From NCBI GenBank assembly GCA_963920525.1, contig OY986436.1, forward strand, positions 184,963,496 to 185,027,495: a stretch of 64,000 nt of DNA, given 5' to 3'. The notes beneath the pieces are model-generated. The model was given only the letters and a program-made list of their open reading frames with translations. It did not search any database and was not told where the DNA came from. This document shows, in pieces, positions 24,241-37,042 of this stretch (position 1 is its first letter; every line of letters starts with the position of its first letter). A program made the position numbers and the translations under genes. The stretch comes from Dichetophora obliterata. Lineage: Eukaryota; Arthropoda; Insecta; Diptera; Sciomyzidae.

Positions 24241-24840
24241 ACAACAAAAATTCTATATTTCAAACAGTTTTGATTGTATTTGACTAAAATTTGGCTATTT
24301 AATTCATATGGTTACTTTTGGCAGTTATACTGAAAATGGTGAATATTTTTGGCATTTCTTGACATTTTCGTATATGGCATTAAGGCGGTCTGGGGCCGAA
24401 CAACGTCTGCCGAGGAATACAAGTCTTATGTAACCACTCTTGATGTAAACACTAACTGCAAAAGCGGGTCGACCGATTTAAACGAAAATTTTAGGGTACT
24501 ATGCCTGGCATCATACAATGAAATCAATTAAAAATTGCACATCGGCGTTCTTTTCATATGACATAGCATTTATTTGCAAAAATTCTTCCAGCTAAGCGCA
24601 AAAATTATTTTACTGGTTTTGTCATCAAAACAACAAGGGTACCCTTTCTGATTTTTTTCGCGAAATTTATTTGTTCCAAAATGTTGTTTTTATATTTTTT
24701 ACAAAAAGTCAAAAATAATTTATGTGAAAAATTACCCCAATATCTCTTTCCAATCAAATTTACAACATTTGCTGCCAAAGCCTATATCTCAAATAATCAA
24801 AATTTATGATTAAAAATCTATTTTTTCATACAATTGACAA

Positions 24841-25807
24841 TCTATAGTAATAAAAATAATTTTCTGTTTGTTTGTTTGTTTGGCCTTTATACAAATCTAA
24901 ACGGCCCAACGGATTTTGCTCAAACTAGGTGCACATATTATATTTATTCTAACTTAAAATGTTACATACTAATTTTTTGCCACGCCCCCTCCGAACTTTT
25001 CCAACTAACGGCAATTTTGTTATTATAATAATTTTTTATCGAAGTTTTTTGTTTTTAATTTAAAAAATTTCTGTTATTTTGGCATCAAAAACACTCACAT
25101 ACACTCAAAATTGTAGAAATTTTCAGTACAATGACTTTTTCAAAAAACATCGTTACCAAAGAATGAGAAAAAAACGACATGAAAATCAAAGTTTGGTCTT
25201 TGGATGCAAATATCTCTGCTGTCCATTAATATATTTGATTCAAATTTTTTTTGTTCAAAAGATCAATAAATATACTTTACAAAAATGGGTTGAACTGTAC
25301 CTTTTAGTCAGTGATAATTATGTCAAAAAAGGTCAAAAATATTGACTTTTTACTCAAAAAATGACTCAAAAATTGTTTTTGTTGTAAAAATGAAATCAAT
25401 TAAAAATTGCACATATGAGTAACTTTCATTTGACATAGCATTTATTTGCAAAAATTCTTCCAGCTTAGCGCAAAAATTATTTTAATGTTTTTGTCATCAA
25501 AACAACAAGGTACACCCTTTGATTTTTTTGGCGAAATTTATTTTTTCCAAAATGTTGTTTTTATATTTTTTACAAAAAATTCAAGTCTTAAAAATAATTT
25601 ATGTGAAAAAATTACCCCAATATCTCTTTCCAATCAAAAGTAATGGCTTTTATCATTAAGTTACTTTATGATTTATCGAATAGCTTTGGAATTCTAGGTA
25701 GCACAGATTTAGTATTTAACCACAATTTAAACATGCTATGTTCAATGTTAACATTTGATGGGTTTTTGGAAACGGGACGAGGCAGCAACGCGCCGGGTTT
25801 CAGCTAG
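24841..25807 (+). mobile_element. Inner Helitron unit with its own 5' end
   Basis: A second 5'-type start, A/TCTATAGTAATAAAAATAA, followed by a GTTTGTTTGTTTG tract, lies inside copy A and shares the single CTAG 3' end. The partial copy at 10430-11125 begins with this same terminus, so it behaves as a family in its own right. Confidence 0.7.
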
Positions 25808-26267
25808 TATCATTAATAATAATTAAAAGTAATGCTATTGCATTAAATTGAATGACATTATGTTTGACCAGAATTTTTTCTGATTATCTACACAATCAGG
25901 TTTTCTCTCTACGTTTACAATTGAAGTGCAAACTTTAAAAAAATATCAAATTATTTTATAATATGTAAAAAATTCCACAACTTCTCAAAAATACTACAAA
26001 AGAAAAACCAAAATAATACCATATAAGGAAATAGATATTTGCTGAAGTGCATAAAAGAAAAGTGTAAAGAAGTGTTGTGTATTTGATTTCAGTGTTGTGA
26101 GTTAATGAAATTGTGTTTTATTACAATAAATAAATAAAGAAAAAGTTATCGAAAAATTCTGAATAAGTTTTTTAAGCTAATGTAACTTGATATTCAAACG
26201 AGCTTTTCTCAATATTTCTCATTTCTCTGGCATTGCTATTTTCTTTCTTTAGTTGCATATAAAGGGT
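25808..26267. other. AT-rich spacer, nothing recognised
   Basis: Short frames only. Confidence 0.5.
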
Positions 26268-26490
26268 GTTTTTTATAGAGTGATACAACTTTGAGTTGGC
26301 ATCATTGCTTTATTTGAACATCCATTTAACAGCTGAAAGTTTTTTTTTGTTAAGTTTGCTTTGACATTTTATTATAAATCGCCTTACACAAGAGCAACGC
26401 GTGCTAATTGTGGAAATTTTTAATCAAAATAATGGTTCTGTTCGTCAAACTTATCGTGCACTTCGTCCATTTTATGGCGTACATTGACGT
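26268..26490 (+). pseudogene. Fragment of a mariner-like transposase N-terminus (helix-turn-helix)
   Basis: After an AAGGGTGTTTTTTATAGAGTG end-like motif, the plus strand encodes LIVEIFNQNNGSVRQTYRAL followed by RPFYGVH. This resembles the N-terminal HTH (DUF4817 type) of insect mariner-like transposases. It stops at once (TGA) and no catalytic domain follows. Confidence 0.6.
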
Positions 26491-26879
26491 ATCCCAAAAT
26501 AATTGGGAAAAGGCTTTGTTAGCGTGTATATATTTCTAGAATAAATTGTTAGATATAAGTAAATAGTTTGAACACTTGACTTTGTAACAATATTAAGAGC
26601 GAATATTTATAAACATATAAATATTATATGTATATAAGCACTGTTTAAAAAGAAATATTGGATGAATAAATTGAATTGAATTGAATTGAAAAAAAAGAGC
26701 AATTCTCTAAATATCGAAGATAATACGAGTGTATGGAAAATAATCTGGCCTAAGAAAAATTCAACACATTTATATTTTAATTAATAGTTTAGTTTTTTTA
26801 TTGTTTGGTTAATATTTACATTTATATTTTTATATATTTTATTTTGTATATTTTGTATATGTTGTATATATTTTATTTT
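26491..26879. other. AT-rich spacer with short (GAATT)n tail
   Basis: About four GAATT units at 26667-26690 followed by an A-run resemble a LINE 3' tail, but no element body was recognised upstream. Confidence 0.4.
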
Positions 26880-28530
26880 TATATTTTTATATTTGTATAT
26901 TTTTATCTTTTTATATCTTTATATTTTTATATTTTTATATTTTTATATATTTATATTTTTATATTTTTATATTTTTATATTTTTATATTTTTATATTTTT
27001 ATATTTTTATATTTTTATATTTTTATATTTTTATATTTTTATATTTTTATATTTTTATATTTTTATATTTTTATATTTTTATACTTTTATATTTTTATAT
27101 TTTTATATTTTTATATTTTTATATTTTTATATTTTTATATTTTTATATTTTTATATTTTTATATTTTTATATTTTTATATTTTTATATTTTTATATTTTT
27201 ATATTTTTATATTTTTATATTTTTATATTTTTATATTTTTATATTTTTATATTTTTATATTTTTATATTTTTATATTTTTATATTTTTATATTTTTATAT
27301 TTTTATATTTTTATATTTTTATATTTTTATATTTTTATATTTTTATATTTTTATATTTTTATATTTTTATATTTTTATATTTTTATATTTTTATATTTTT
27401 ATATTTTTATATTTTTATATTTTTATATTTTTATATTTTTATACTTTTATATTTTTATATTTTTATATTTTTATATTTTTATATTTTTATATTTTTATAT
27501 TTTTATATTTTTATATTTTTATATTTTTATATTTTTATATTTTTATATTTTTATATTTTTATATTTTTATATTTTTATATTTTTATATTTTTATATTTTT
27601 ATATTTTTATATTTTTATATTTTTATATTTTTATATTTTTATATTTTTATATTTTTATATTTTTATATTTTTATATTTTTATATTTTTATATTTTTATAT
27701 TTTTATATTTTTATATTTTTATATTTTTATATTTTTATATTTTTATATTTTTATATTTTTATATTTTTATATTTTTATATTTTTATATTTTTATATTTTT
27801 ATATTTTTATATTTTTATATTTTTATATTTTTATATTTTTATATTTTTATATTTTTATATTTTTATATTTTTATATTTTTATATTTTTATATTTTTATAT
27901 TTTTATATTTTTATATTTTTATATTTTTATATTTTTATATTTTTATATTTTTATATTTTTATATTTTTATATTTTTATATTTTTATATTTTTATATTTTT
28001 ATATTTTTATATTTTTATATTTTTATATTTTTATATTTTTATATTTTTGTATTTTTATATTTTTATATTTTTATATTTTTATATTTTTATATTTTTATAT
28101 TTTTATATTTTTATATTTTTATATTTTTATATTTTTATATTTTTATATTTTTATATTTTTATATTTTTATATTTTTATATTTTTATATTTTTATATTTTT
28201 ATATTTTTATATTTTTATATTTTTATATTTTTATATTTTTATATTTTTATATTTTTATATTTTTATATTTTTATATTTTTATATTTTTATATTTTTATAT
28301 TTTTATATTTTTATATTTTATATTTTTATATTTTTATATTTTTATATTTTTATATTTTTATATTTTTATATTTTTATATTTTTATATTTTTATATTTTTA
28401 TATTTTTATATTTTTATATTTTTATATTCTTATATTTTTATATTTTTATATTTTTATACTTTTATCTTTTTATATATTTTTATCTTTATATTTTTGTATT
28501 TTTATATTTTTAGATATTTATATTTTTATT
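26880..28530. repeat. 8-bp AT minisatellite, about 185 copies
   Basis: Unit ATTTTTAT (TATATTTT in another phase), almost invariant from about 26953 to 28440. It is flanked by degenerate edges. Rare variants: T-to-C at 27084 and 27444 (exactly 360 bp apart), A-to-G at 28049, and one 7-base unit near 28316. The very long FYIFIFLY-type frames across it are a by-product of the repeat, not genes. Confidence 0.97.
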
Positions 28531-31500
28531 TTTATATTTTTACTTTTTTTATTTTTTACAAATTTTTTTATTTAATAGTTTTATTTTATTTGAATTTTAT
28601 TTTATTATTTATTTTAGCTTTTACTTTTACTTTAAATTTTTTATTTTTTCTGTTCAATTATTTATTTATTTTAATTTTTTACTATATAAAATTTTCTTAA
28701 GTTTTACTTTTTTAATTCTAGTACTTGTAATTTTATAATCATTTAATCTTATAATTAAATCTAAAAAATTTGAAAACAAAAATTTTTAATATAATTTTTT
28801 TTTTCGAAAATATAAATTAATTTTCATTTGAAAAAGTTAATGCATAATTATATTCAATTTGGTTAGAGTTTAAAGCATTTGTGAGCTTGAAATTAATGTG
28901 TATATGCTTTTTCAAAATATTACACCAACGGCAAAAAATTTATTATTAGGATTAGAAGTTGCATTTAGATAAACAAAAGATTTTAGACAAGAACTCAGTT
29001 TAACTGAGAATATTTTTTCGTTATATAAAGAGGGCAAGGCACCTTAAAAAAAAAATAAAATTAATTAATACTATCATATGATTAGACATTATGTTTTTAA
29101 TGTAAGATATCTATCTTCATTCTTGGCTTAGGATAACTTACAAACAATTAGTCCAAGAAAATTTCCAAAAAAAAATTTCTATATCACATAACTTTCATTA
29201 TTTTATGATACAACCTTTTAGGGTCTTTTTGCACTTCGATAGTAGAACTCGTTTTCGTTTTTATCTCAAAATTTCAGATAAACTTTTTATACCATAAAAA
29301 TTTCTATTACCCGAAAGTGGGTTAAATATCTAAGTAATGATCATGGCATTCGAAACCTATCTCATATCTCCCAAGATACAACAAATCATTTTAAATCTTT
29401 AAAGTGTTTTTTTTTCTGTTCGACTTGAAGCACTTAAAACAAATGAAGTAAGCCAAAAACTGCTGGAGATGAAAATAGGGAACAACAAAAATTGTATCCA
29501 TCAAATAATATTTCCACTCAATTAGCTGCTTGTCGCAATTAATCTCACACACATTGTACGCACAAACACACATACAAACGGCATAGATGCCGTTGCATAG
29601 CTGCTACGAAGTGAATGCAAATCCACTGATACCGCTAACTACTACAACGTTACACGTGTAATAAGTTAAAACAAAGTAAAAAAAACTACAACAAAATCTG
29701 AGCTATGTGCGCATGCATTTAGCTTACAATATCCATTAATAAACAACATAGCTTCAATAACGGCAACAACAACAGCAGCTACAGCAACTGTAGAAAATTT
29801 GCCCAACATGCTGATTTCTACTAGGCGTTCATGGGTACGGAATTTAAGGCTGTGATTTATCATGTGAACAAAACTTAAGGCGTATCAAATTATTTCCATG
29901 ATCCGTCTAAGGTTAAGGGTCCTCCCAGAAACTATTGAAAAAAAAAACGAAAAGACGAAAGAGCGAAAAAAAGCTTAACTGTCAAATTAACAGCAACAAC
30001 AGTTACAACTACCAAACATGAATTTTAACTTAGTTGTGCAGTAAAAAGTAAAATCATAAAAATTTCGATTAATTTTTTTTTTGTTTTTACCAAAACACAT
30101 CAAACATCATGGATGAATGAGGCATACCCATTAAGGGCATTAAAGTAAAAAAACACAGTTCCTAATGAGCTGCGACTGGTTTTTTTTCAAGTGTTAAACG
30201 CGCTTGAGACGCCATAAGAACCAAACTTCTAACGTTTGCCTGCCAACATTTCATTGGTGCAGCTGATTCAGCTAGGCAATGGGTAGGTAACCCTTTTTTG
30301 TTATGCTGTTTCTAAGTTGCTAAGTCAAGAAAAAGAAAAAAAAACGCTACATTGCCGTTACCTATAAGCCCTATAAAACAGTTTAAAATAGAATATACAA
30401 AACACGTTTGGAAAAAAATCACTATCTATTTTAATATAATTTCGTTCGAATTCACATTAGAGCATGATTTTTATGTCGAGTTTATGGGAAAATGTTCGAA
30501 GCTTGATTATGTGAACATTGGTTTTGCTGCTAATAACCTAATATTAAAATAATTTATTATTATGTTTAAGCTGCTAATTAATGAAAGATATAGCTGCAAA
30601 TGATTTCACTGTATTTAGCTTATATATAGGTCATTCGTTATTAGATCCTAAAGGTTTCTCAAACTTTTGCTTATATTATTAGAGCCAGAAGATCAGAGGC
30701 GTAGCGTAATTTTTTTCGACCATTTTTTATAAAAAATTTATTACCAAGTTTGTTTGTCCTTGTTTTTTATTGACAAAAACGTTAATAATTATAATAATTA
30801 TGTTGAAACCAGTTTTTTAACATAATTAAAAGGTTCGGCAGACGAAAGTACTCGTAATCTTTAATGAAAAAAATAGAACAACTAAATTTGAAAACCTAAA
30901 ATGATAAAAAATTTTTTTAAAAAGGCACATGTTATATTTTCATAATTTTAAGCGTTTTGTTTTTTATGTTTTTCCTTTTTGAATAAAAACTATTATTAGT
31001 TTTATTTTAAACGTTAACTTGCCTTATTGCGAAAGTCACTTGTTATTTAGTTTTGTTTAGATTATTGAGTCTATGGATGAGAAAAAACCTTACAGAGAAG
31101 TCATACATTTTTCTTATGTCTTATTTTATTCCATAAAATCAATAAAAATAAGTTTTGCACATATAAATATTTTCTATGAACTTTTAAAATACAATTTAAT
31201 TTTGTCAATAACAACAAGTACTTTATGTAAGCTGTATCTTGTTTTACATATAAGCCTTTAATACTATTTCAATCAAAAAATAATATTAGAACAAATATAA
31301 TAATGTTTACTTAGATTTGCATTTGAAGTGTTGCACATATAAATATTTTACTTAGGTATGAATGTATAGTGTACATTAGGGTGGTTCATGTCTATATAGC
31401 GAATAAAAAAATTGAAAGTTAAAGTGAAGCAATCCACTTGATTTGTCACGCCTTCCATCCCTATTATAAGTGCAAAATTTAAGCCCCCTAACTTATTCAT

Positions 31501-31975
31501 AAAAAGCAATGGCGTAGGCAGAAGCTAATGGGCAGTTTCCCCTTAAATCTGGGTTTTTTATTTTATCGATGGCTTTTTTAGTAGTTTCTTTATGTAATTT
31601 ATTTTTAACGTATGGTTAAACCTTTTTTTGTGAAACTAGCGACGGAAAAGTCAAAAGCAAATCAGTATTTTTAAAGCGATAGTGTATAATTTTGTTCAAG
31701 CCGGTTTATGTGTCTAATATTTAATATTTTCTGGAAATGTATACTGTTCAAAAGAAAAGTTTAAAATGAACATTTTTGTTTTATTTTTCGTTAAACCAAA
31801 ATGAAAATAATCTTTTAAATACCATTTGTATTTGAGGTTTGAGTTTCGGTAGCATACGAATAAATATGGAAATTGCCAATATCCCCACTGCCTTCGTTGT
31901 CATCAAGCTCATTTATTTTACCTCTGCCGTTGCCGTTGCCGTTTGTTAATTCGTCTTACTCGCCTATTAATTTGA
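28531..31975. other. AT-rich intronic sequence without gene
   Basis: No protein similarity. Phrases such as AGGCGTAGC (30690), TTAGGGTGGTTCATG (31378) and GGCGTAGGCAG (31511) look like pieces of dispersed repeats but cannot be bounded. Confidence 0.5.
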
Positions 31976-32231
31976 ATGTTCTTCAAGATCAGGAGCATGT
32001 TTCGCGAACACCATAAGCAACATCTGAGGGTGCTTATGACCATAATAATGCATCTGGATTGCGCGCTAAATAGAAGTTATATTTTCAAAATATGTTTAGT
32101 ATTAGGACGAAACATCATTCTATTTTTAATTGGACTTCCCAAGAGGATTTTCACATAATTGTCTCTGTGGAATCATGGCTGAATGCTGATTTTTTTGATG
32201 CGGAATTTTTTAATGCTAATATTTTTCAAGT

Positions 32232-35200
32232 GAAACTGGGGGCGATGGAACAATGTAACATGTCTGACTGTCTCAACCTGGCGAGGCCAGCATAATCTTT
32301 GTAAAATCGTCTCAAGTCGACTCAAACCTCAACGTGGTGTTTCCTGGGCAACTTCAAAACTGACAACCGTTAGTTTGGCGGCTAATCTGAGCGGCGGGCT
32401 CACCTAGTCTTAAAATAGGTTGTGCGTCGGGTTTGAAGCCGTCCCGTAAGAGCCCATTTCAATGAAAACAGTTAAGAAAAGAAGAAAACTAATCCCCAAA
32501 TCTGGTGACGACTTCCGCAAACGAAAAACTGATAATGATTTACGGATATGTACTTGGAATGTCCGAACCCTTAATTGGGAAGGTGCCTCTATCCAACTGA
32601 CTGATGTCTTGGGAAGATACAAAGATGATATCACTTCTATCCAAGAAATGCGATGGAAGGAACAGGGTTGCATTCGGCATGCACCCTGTGATATCTACTA
32701 CAGCGGCCATGTGGAGAAGCACGAGTTTGGATGCGGATTTGTAGTTGGCAAAAGACTACGGCCCCACGTCCTGTGATTCATACCTGTGAACGAACGACTT
32801 GCCATAATCCGCATCAAGGTTAATTTTTTTTATATAAGCATAATATGTGGCGCGCTCCGACAGAAGACAAGGACGATGAGATCAAAGAAATTTTCTACGA
32901 GCACCTTGAAACTGCTTACGAACGCTGCCCCCGTCACGACGTAAAAATCGTGCTTGGTGACTTCAACGCTAAGGTGGGCAAGGAAAATATTTTTGGTCCA
33001 ACAGTCGGAAAGTTCAGCCTCCACGACAACACCTACTATAACGGAATGAGGCTGATTGACTTCGCCACAGCACGAAACATGGTCGTAAGTAGCATTAGAT
33101 TCAAGCATATCAATATTCATAAAGCCACCTGGATGTCCCCTGATCAAAAAACCAAGAATCAAATTGATCACGTTTTGATCGACGGAAGGCACTCTTCCAG
33201 TGTATTGGATGTACGCGCGATCCGTGGTGCAAACATTGACTCGGATCACTATCTTGTTGCAGCCAAGATCCGTCTGTGCGCAGCTAAGAAAACACGCAAC
33301 CCTGCATGGAGAAAGCTAGACGTCGACAAGCTGCAATCGAAACAGACAGCCGATGCTTTTCGCCACTCGACTCTCACTCCTGCTTCAAAGCACTCCTCCA
33401 ATCGATGATATATGCGCGCAGTGGACACACATTTCCAACTCCATCCGTGCGGCTGCTGAAGAGGTGATTGGATACCAACGCCCTCGCCGAAACCAGTGGT
33501 ACGACCAGGAGTGTCGCGACGCCACTGCAGAGAAAGACGCCGCCTACAAAGCCACCCTGCAGTCGGTTGTAACGCGCGCTGCTAAGGAGCGATACAAAGA
33601 AAAGAGGAGGGAAGAGAGACATATTTTCAGGCGGAAAAAAAGAGAGGCAGAAAAGCGCGAGCAGGAGAAGATTGAGATGTATGGTGACAGGAATGAGGCC
33701 CGAAAATTTTTCGAAAAAATAAGACGCCTTGCCGATGGTTTTAAAACCGGGGCCTCTTCCTGCAAGGATGAAAACGGGAATCTAGTGACAGATGTCCAGA
33801 GTACACTGACGTTATGGAGGGAACACTTCTCTAAACTTCTAAATGGCGACGCTGACAACAATCCCGCCAATAGAGATGATATTCCGGAAACCCCAATTGC
33901 CGATGACAGCGTCGAGGTTCCGCTGCCCGACTATGATGAAGTTCTGACAGCTATAGCTCGGCTTAAAAATAACAAAGCCGCGGGAGCTGATGGCTTACCT
34001 GCTGAGCTGTTTAAGAACGGAGGCGAAGCTCTACTTAAATGCATTCACGAGCTTCTATGCAGAATATGGTCGGAAAAATGCATTCCGAACGATTGGAATC
34101 TCAGTGTGCTCTGCCCAATCCACAAGAAAGGCGATCCCATTATCTGTTCCAATTACCGTGGGATAAGCCTTCTTAATATCGCATATAAGGTCCTGTCGAG
34201 CGTTTTATGTGAAAGATTGAAGCCCATTGTAAACGAACTGATCGGACCTTATCAGTGTGGCTTCAGACCTGGAAAGTCCTTCATCGACCAGATTTTCACG
34301 CTACGACAAATCTTGGAGAAGACTCAAGAAAAACAAGTCGACACCCACCATCTTTTTGTCGACTACAAAGCCGCCTTCGACAGCCCAATAAGGAAGCACC
34401 TGTACTCCACCATGTCTGAATTTGGTATTCCTGCAAAACTAATACGACTTTGCAGGATGACACTGAGCAACACCAGCAGCGCAGTTAAAATCGGGAAGGA
34501 CCTCTCCCCACCATTTATTACCAAACGAGGTTTCAGACAAGGTGATTCCTTATCGTGCGACTTTTTCAACCTAATGATGGTAAAGATCATCCAAGCTGCT
34601 GATCTGAGACGTAGTGGCACAATATTCTACAAGAGTGTTATGCTGCTTGCGTATGCTGATGACATAGATATCATTGGCCATAATACGCGCGAGGTCAGTG
34701 CAGCATTTTCCAGATTAGAAAGAGAGTCAAGTCGAATGGGTCTGTCAGTGAATGCAGATAAGACGAAATACTTGGTGTCAACAAACAAACAGTCCCAGCG
34801 TCTTGGAACCCACGTTACCGTTGACAATACCTCATTCGAGGTTGTGAAGAACTTCGTTTATCTGGGATCCAGCATTAATTCAACCAACGACATCAGCATT
34901 GAGATCAAATGAAGAATAACTCTTGCCAACAGGTGTTATTTTGGGCTCAGTAGGCAATTGAGAAGCAGAGCCCTCTCTCGACGAACGAAAATCACGCTCT
35001 ACAAATCGCTCATCATGCCCGTCCTACTTTACGCATCACAAACCTGGACGCTGAGCAGTTTAGATGAAAAGAATTTAGGAGCATTCGAGAGAAAGATTCT
35101 TCGTAAGATCTACGGACCAATCTGCGTCAATGGCGAGTACCGAATACGGTGGAATGATGAACTGTATGAGCTGTTCGCTGACATCGACAAAGTCAAGCGC

Positions 35201-35472
35201 ATTAAAATCGAGCGGCTTCGCTGGCTTGGTCATGTTCAGCGCATGAAAGACGATGCTCCAGTGAAGAAAACATTCGATTCGGTACCCAGCGGCGGTCAAC
35301 GCAGAAGAGGACGACCGCATCTTCGTTGGAAAGACCAAGTAGAGGACAACCTGACGAAGCTTGGAATTTCCAACTGGCGCCAGCAAGCGAAAGACAGAAA
35401 TGGCTGGCGCAAATTCTTAGATGAGGCCAAGACCGACATACGGTTGTAGCGCCAACTAAGTAAGTAAGTAAA
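32232..35472 (+). mobile_element. RTE-clade LINE, 3,241 bp, with 11-bp target duplication
   Basis: Flanked by direct repeats ATTTTTCAAGT (32221-32231 and 35473-35483). It has a 5' leader of about 230 bp, one long ORF and a (TAAG)n 3' tail, typical of RTE elements. It is inserted into the endonuclease region of LINE A. Because its frame is broken at only four places, it is much younger than its host. Confidence 0.92.
32462..35449 (+). pseudogene. RTE-type endonuclease/reverse transcriptase, near-intact
   Basis: AP endonuclease: CTWNVRTL, TSIQEMRWKE, LGDFNAKVG, NQIDHVLIDGRH and DSDHYLV (catalytic SDH). RT: NNKAAGADGLPAELFK, CPIHKKGDP, NYRGISLLNIAYKVLS, HLFVDYKAAFDS, GFRQGDSLSC and the catalytic LLAYADDIDIIG near 34650. 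C-terminal region: YKSLIMPVLLYASQTWTLS, RLRWLGHVQRM, GRPHLRWKDQVEDNL. Defects: TGA at 32774-32776, a frameshift near 32850, an extra base near 33358, and TGA at 34910-34912 where a CGA arginine codon is likely ancestral. The last two blocks are in the same frame. Stop at 35447-35449. Confidence 0.93.
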
Positions 35473-35674
35473 ATTTTTCAAGTTTATCGTAAAGACAGAG
35501 ATGCTATTAAAACTGGTCTTACTCGTGGAGGTGGTGTTTAATGGCAATTAAACGCAATCTCTGCTCGTCTATTTGTGTTCTGGATAATAGTGACACGCTA
35601 CTGATCAACTTTGTATTTCGATATATAATCCAAAGGGTGCTGTTTATATTTGTGCCTCATACATTCCACCAAAT

Positions 35675-37038
35675 TGTAATTACAGACCAATATCCAAGCT
35701 TTCGAATTTTTCAAAAATGCTTGAGAGTATTGTTAAATTGAAACTCTCTTTTGAAATAAAAAATATAATCTCTCCGAACCAGCATGGCTTTATGACGAAT
35801 CGGTCAACACTCACAAATCTTGCGACCTTCTCAGACTATTGTATATCGGCGTTCGAAGCTGGCATGAAAGTTGAAGCTATCTACATGGATCTTGCAAAAG
35901 CGTTTGATAGGTTCTCTCATCATATTTTATTAACAAAATTTTTTCATTTTGGATTTCATACAAATTTTTTACATTGGGTTAAGTCATACCTAAGTAATAG
36001 ACTATGTGTGGTATCCATTGAAGGAGTCACCTCGGATCCATTTATTGCTTCCTCTGGCGTTCCTCAAGGGAGTATTCTAGGACCAATCTTTTTTATTATT
36101 TTTATTAATGACATTAGTAATTGTTTCACAAACTCAAAGTTCTTTATGTTTGCTGATGACTTAAAAATCTTTTCACGAGTTGGTAGTCCTACCTATATGC
36201 TTGCTTTGCAATCCGATATGAATAATCTTTATGAATGGTGTTCCCGAAACCATTTGTCATTGAATATTGATAAATGTTTTACAGTTTCTATTTCAAAATC
36301 AAATACCTCAATTGAAAATCAATATAACTTCAATAGTCAACCTTTGAAGTCTGTCCCATTAATTAAAGATCTGGGAGTTATATTTGACTCCAAATTCACG
36401 TTTGTCTATCACTTAAATTATATAATTCCAAAAGCTTATTCACTTTTAGCATTTATTAAACGCAATAGTTATGAATTTTCTGATCCATACACGCTTAAAA
36501 TTCTTTACACAAGTCTGGTAAGGTTTAGATTAGAATATGCGAGCTTTATTTGCAACCCGTACTATGATACTCATTTAAATCATTTGGAACGCGTCCAACG
36601 TAAATTTCTTAAATGTGCACTTCGTTCTTTTAACTTTAACCATCTCTAGCCCTCTTACAAAGCTCGTTGTAAATTTATTAATTTAAAATCACTTGTAAAT
36701 AGAAGAACAATGGTTTCCCTCTTATTTATTTACAATATTATTTCTGGCATAATGGATTGCTCATACCTTCTGGAACAAATTAACTTTAAAGTGCCATCCA
36801 GAATTTTAAGATGTACTGTCCCATTTAATATTCGAATTCACCGAACAAATTATGCTTCAAACTCACCGATCACAAGAACTTTGTGAGAGTTTAATATTTT
36901 ATCAACTATGTACTCCATTGATTTTTCTGTATCTAAGACAATATTATTCAATCAATTATCTTCAATTTATTAAGTTGTAACATATTATTATATTAATTAT
37001 TCCATTGATTAATAAATAAAAAATGAAAATGAAAATGA
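35675..37038 (+). mobile_element. 5'-truncated LINE of the same family, inserted into LINE A
   Basis: Starts abruptly inside RT (NYRPISKLSNFSKMLESIV), continues HGFMTNRSTLTNLATFSDYC, YMDLAKAFDRFSHHILL, SSGVPQGSILGPIFFIIFIN and FADDLKIFS near 36150, and ends with an (AAAATG)n tail at about 37018-37038. A short direct repeat AAAT (35671-35674 and 37039-37042) bounds it. A 310-codon frame (35717-36649) is open through the RT core, so it is young, but it lacks endonuclease and 5' end. Confidence 0.85.
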
Positions 37039-37042
37039 AAAT

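Larger units (their letters stand above)
22815..25807 (+). mobile_element. Non-autonomous Helitron, copy A (2,993 bp, composite)
   Basis: Starts A/TCTATATATATAAAAATGG and ends GGGTTTCAGCTAG/T, the TC...CTAR ends and A-T target expected of Helitrons. A GC-rich segment (GCAACGCGCCGGG) sits just before the end, where the family has a hairpin. There is no Rep/helicase coding sequence. The interior contains CCGCTGAACCGATC-type phrases, a 23.3-24.2 kb series of diverged repeats, a second 5'-type terminus at 24841 and two copies (about 24525-24760 and 25385-25630) of one segment. It is collinear with copy B at 43456-46464. Confidence 0.85.

Noticed and set aside
24605..25640. Possible CRISPR-like or satellite array from repeated segments
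   Set aside because: Only two copies of one 240-bp Helitron segment; eukaryotic context.
26805..28700. Open frames of 631 and 560 codons (FYIFIFLY repeats)
   Set aside because: They are created by the 8-bp AT minisatellite, which lacks stops in these phases; no gene.
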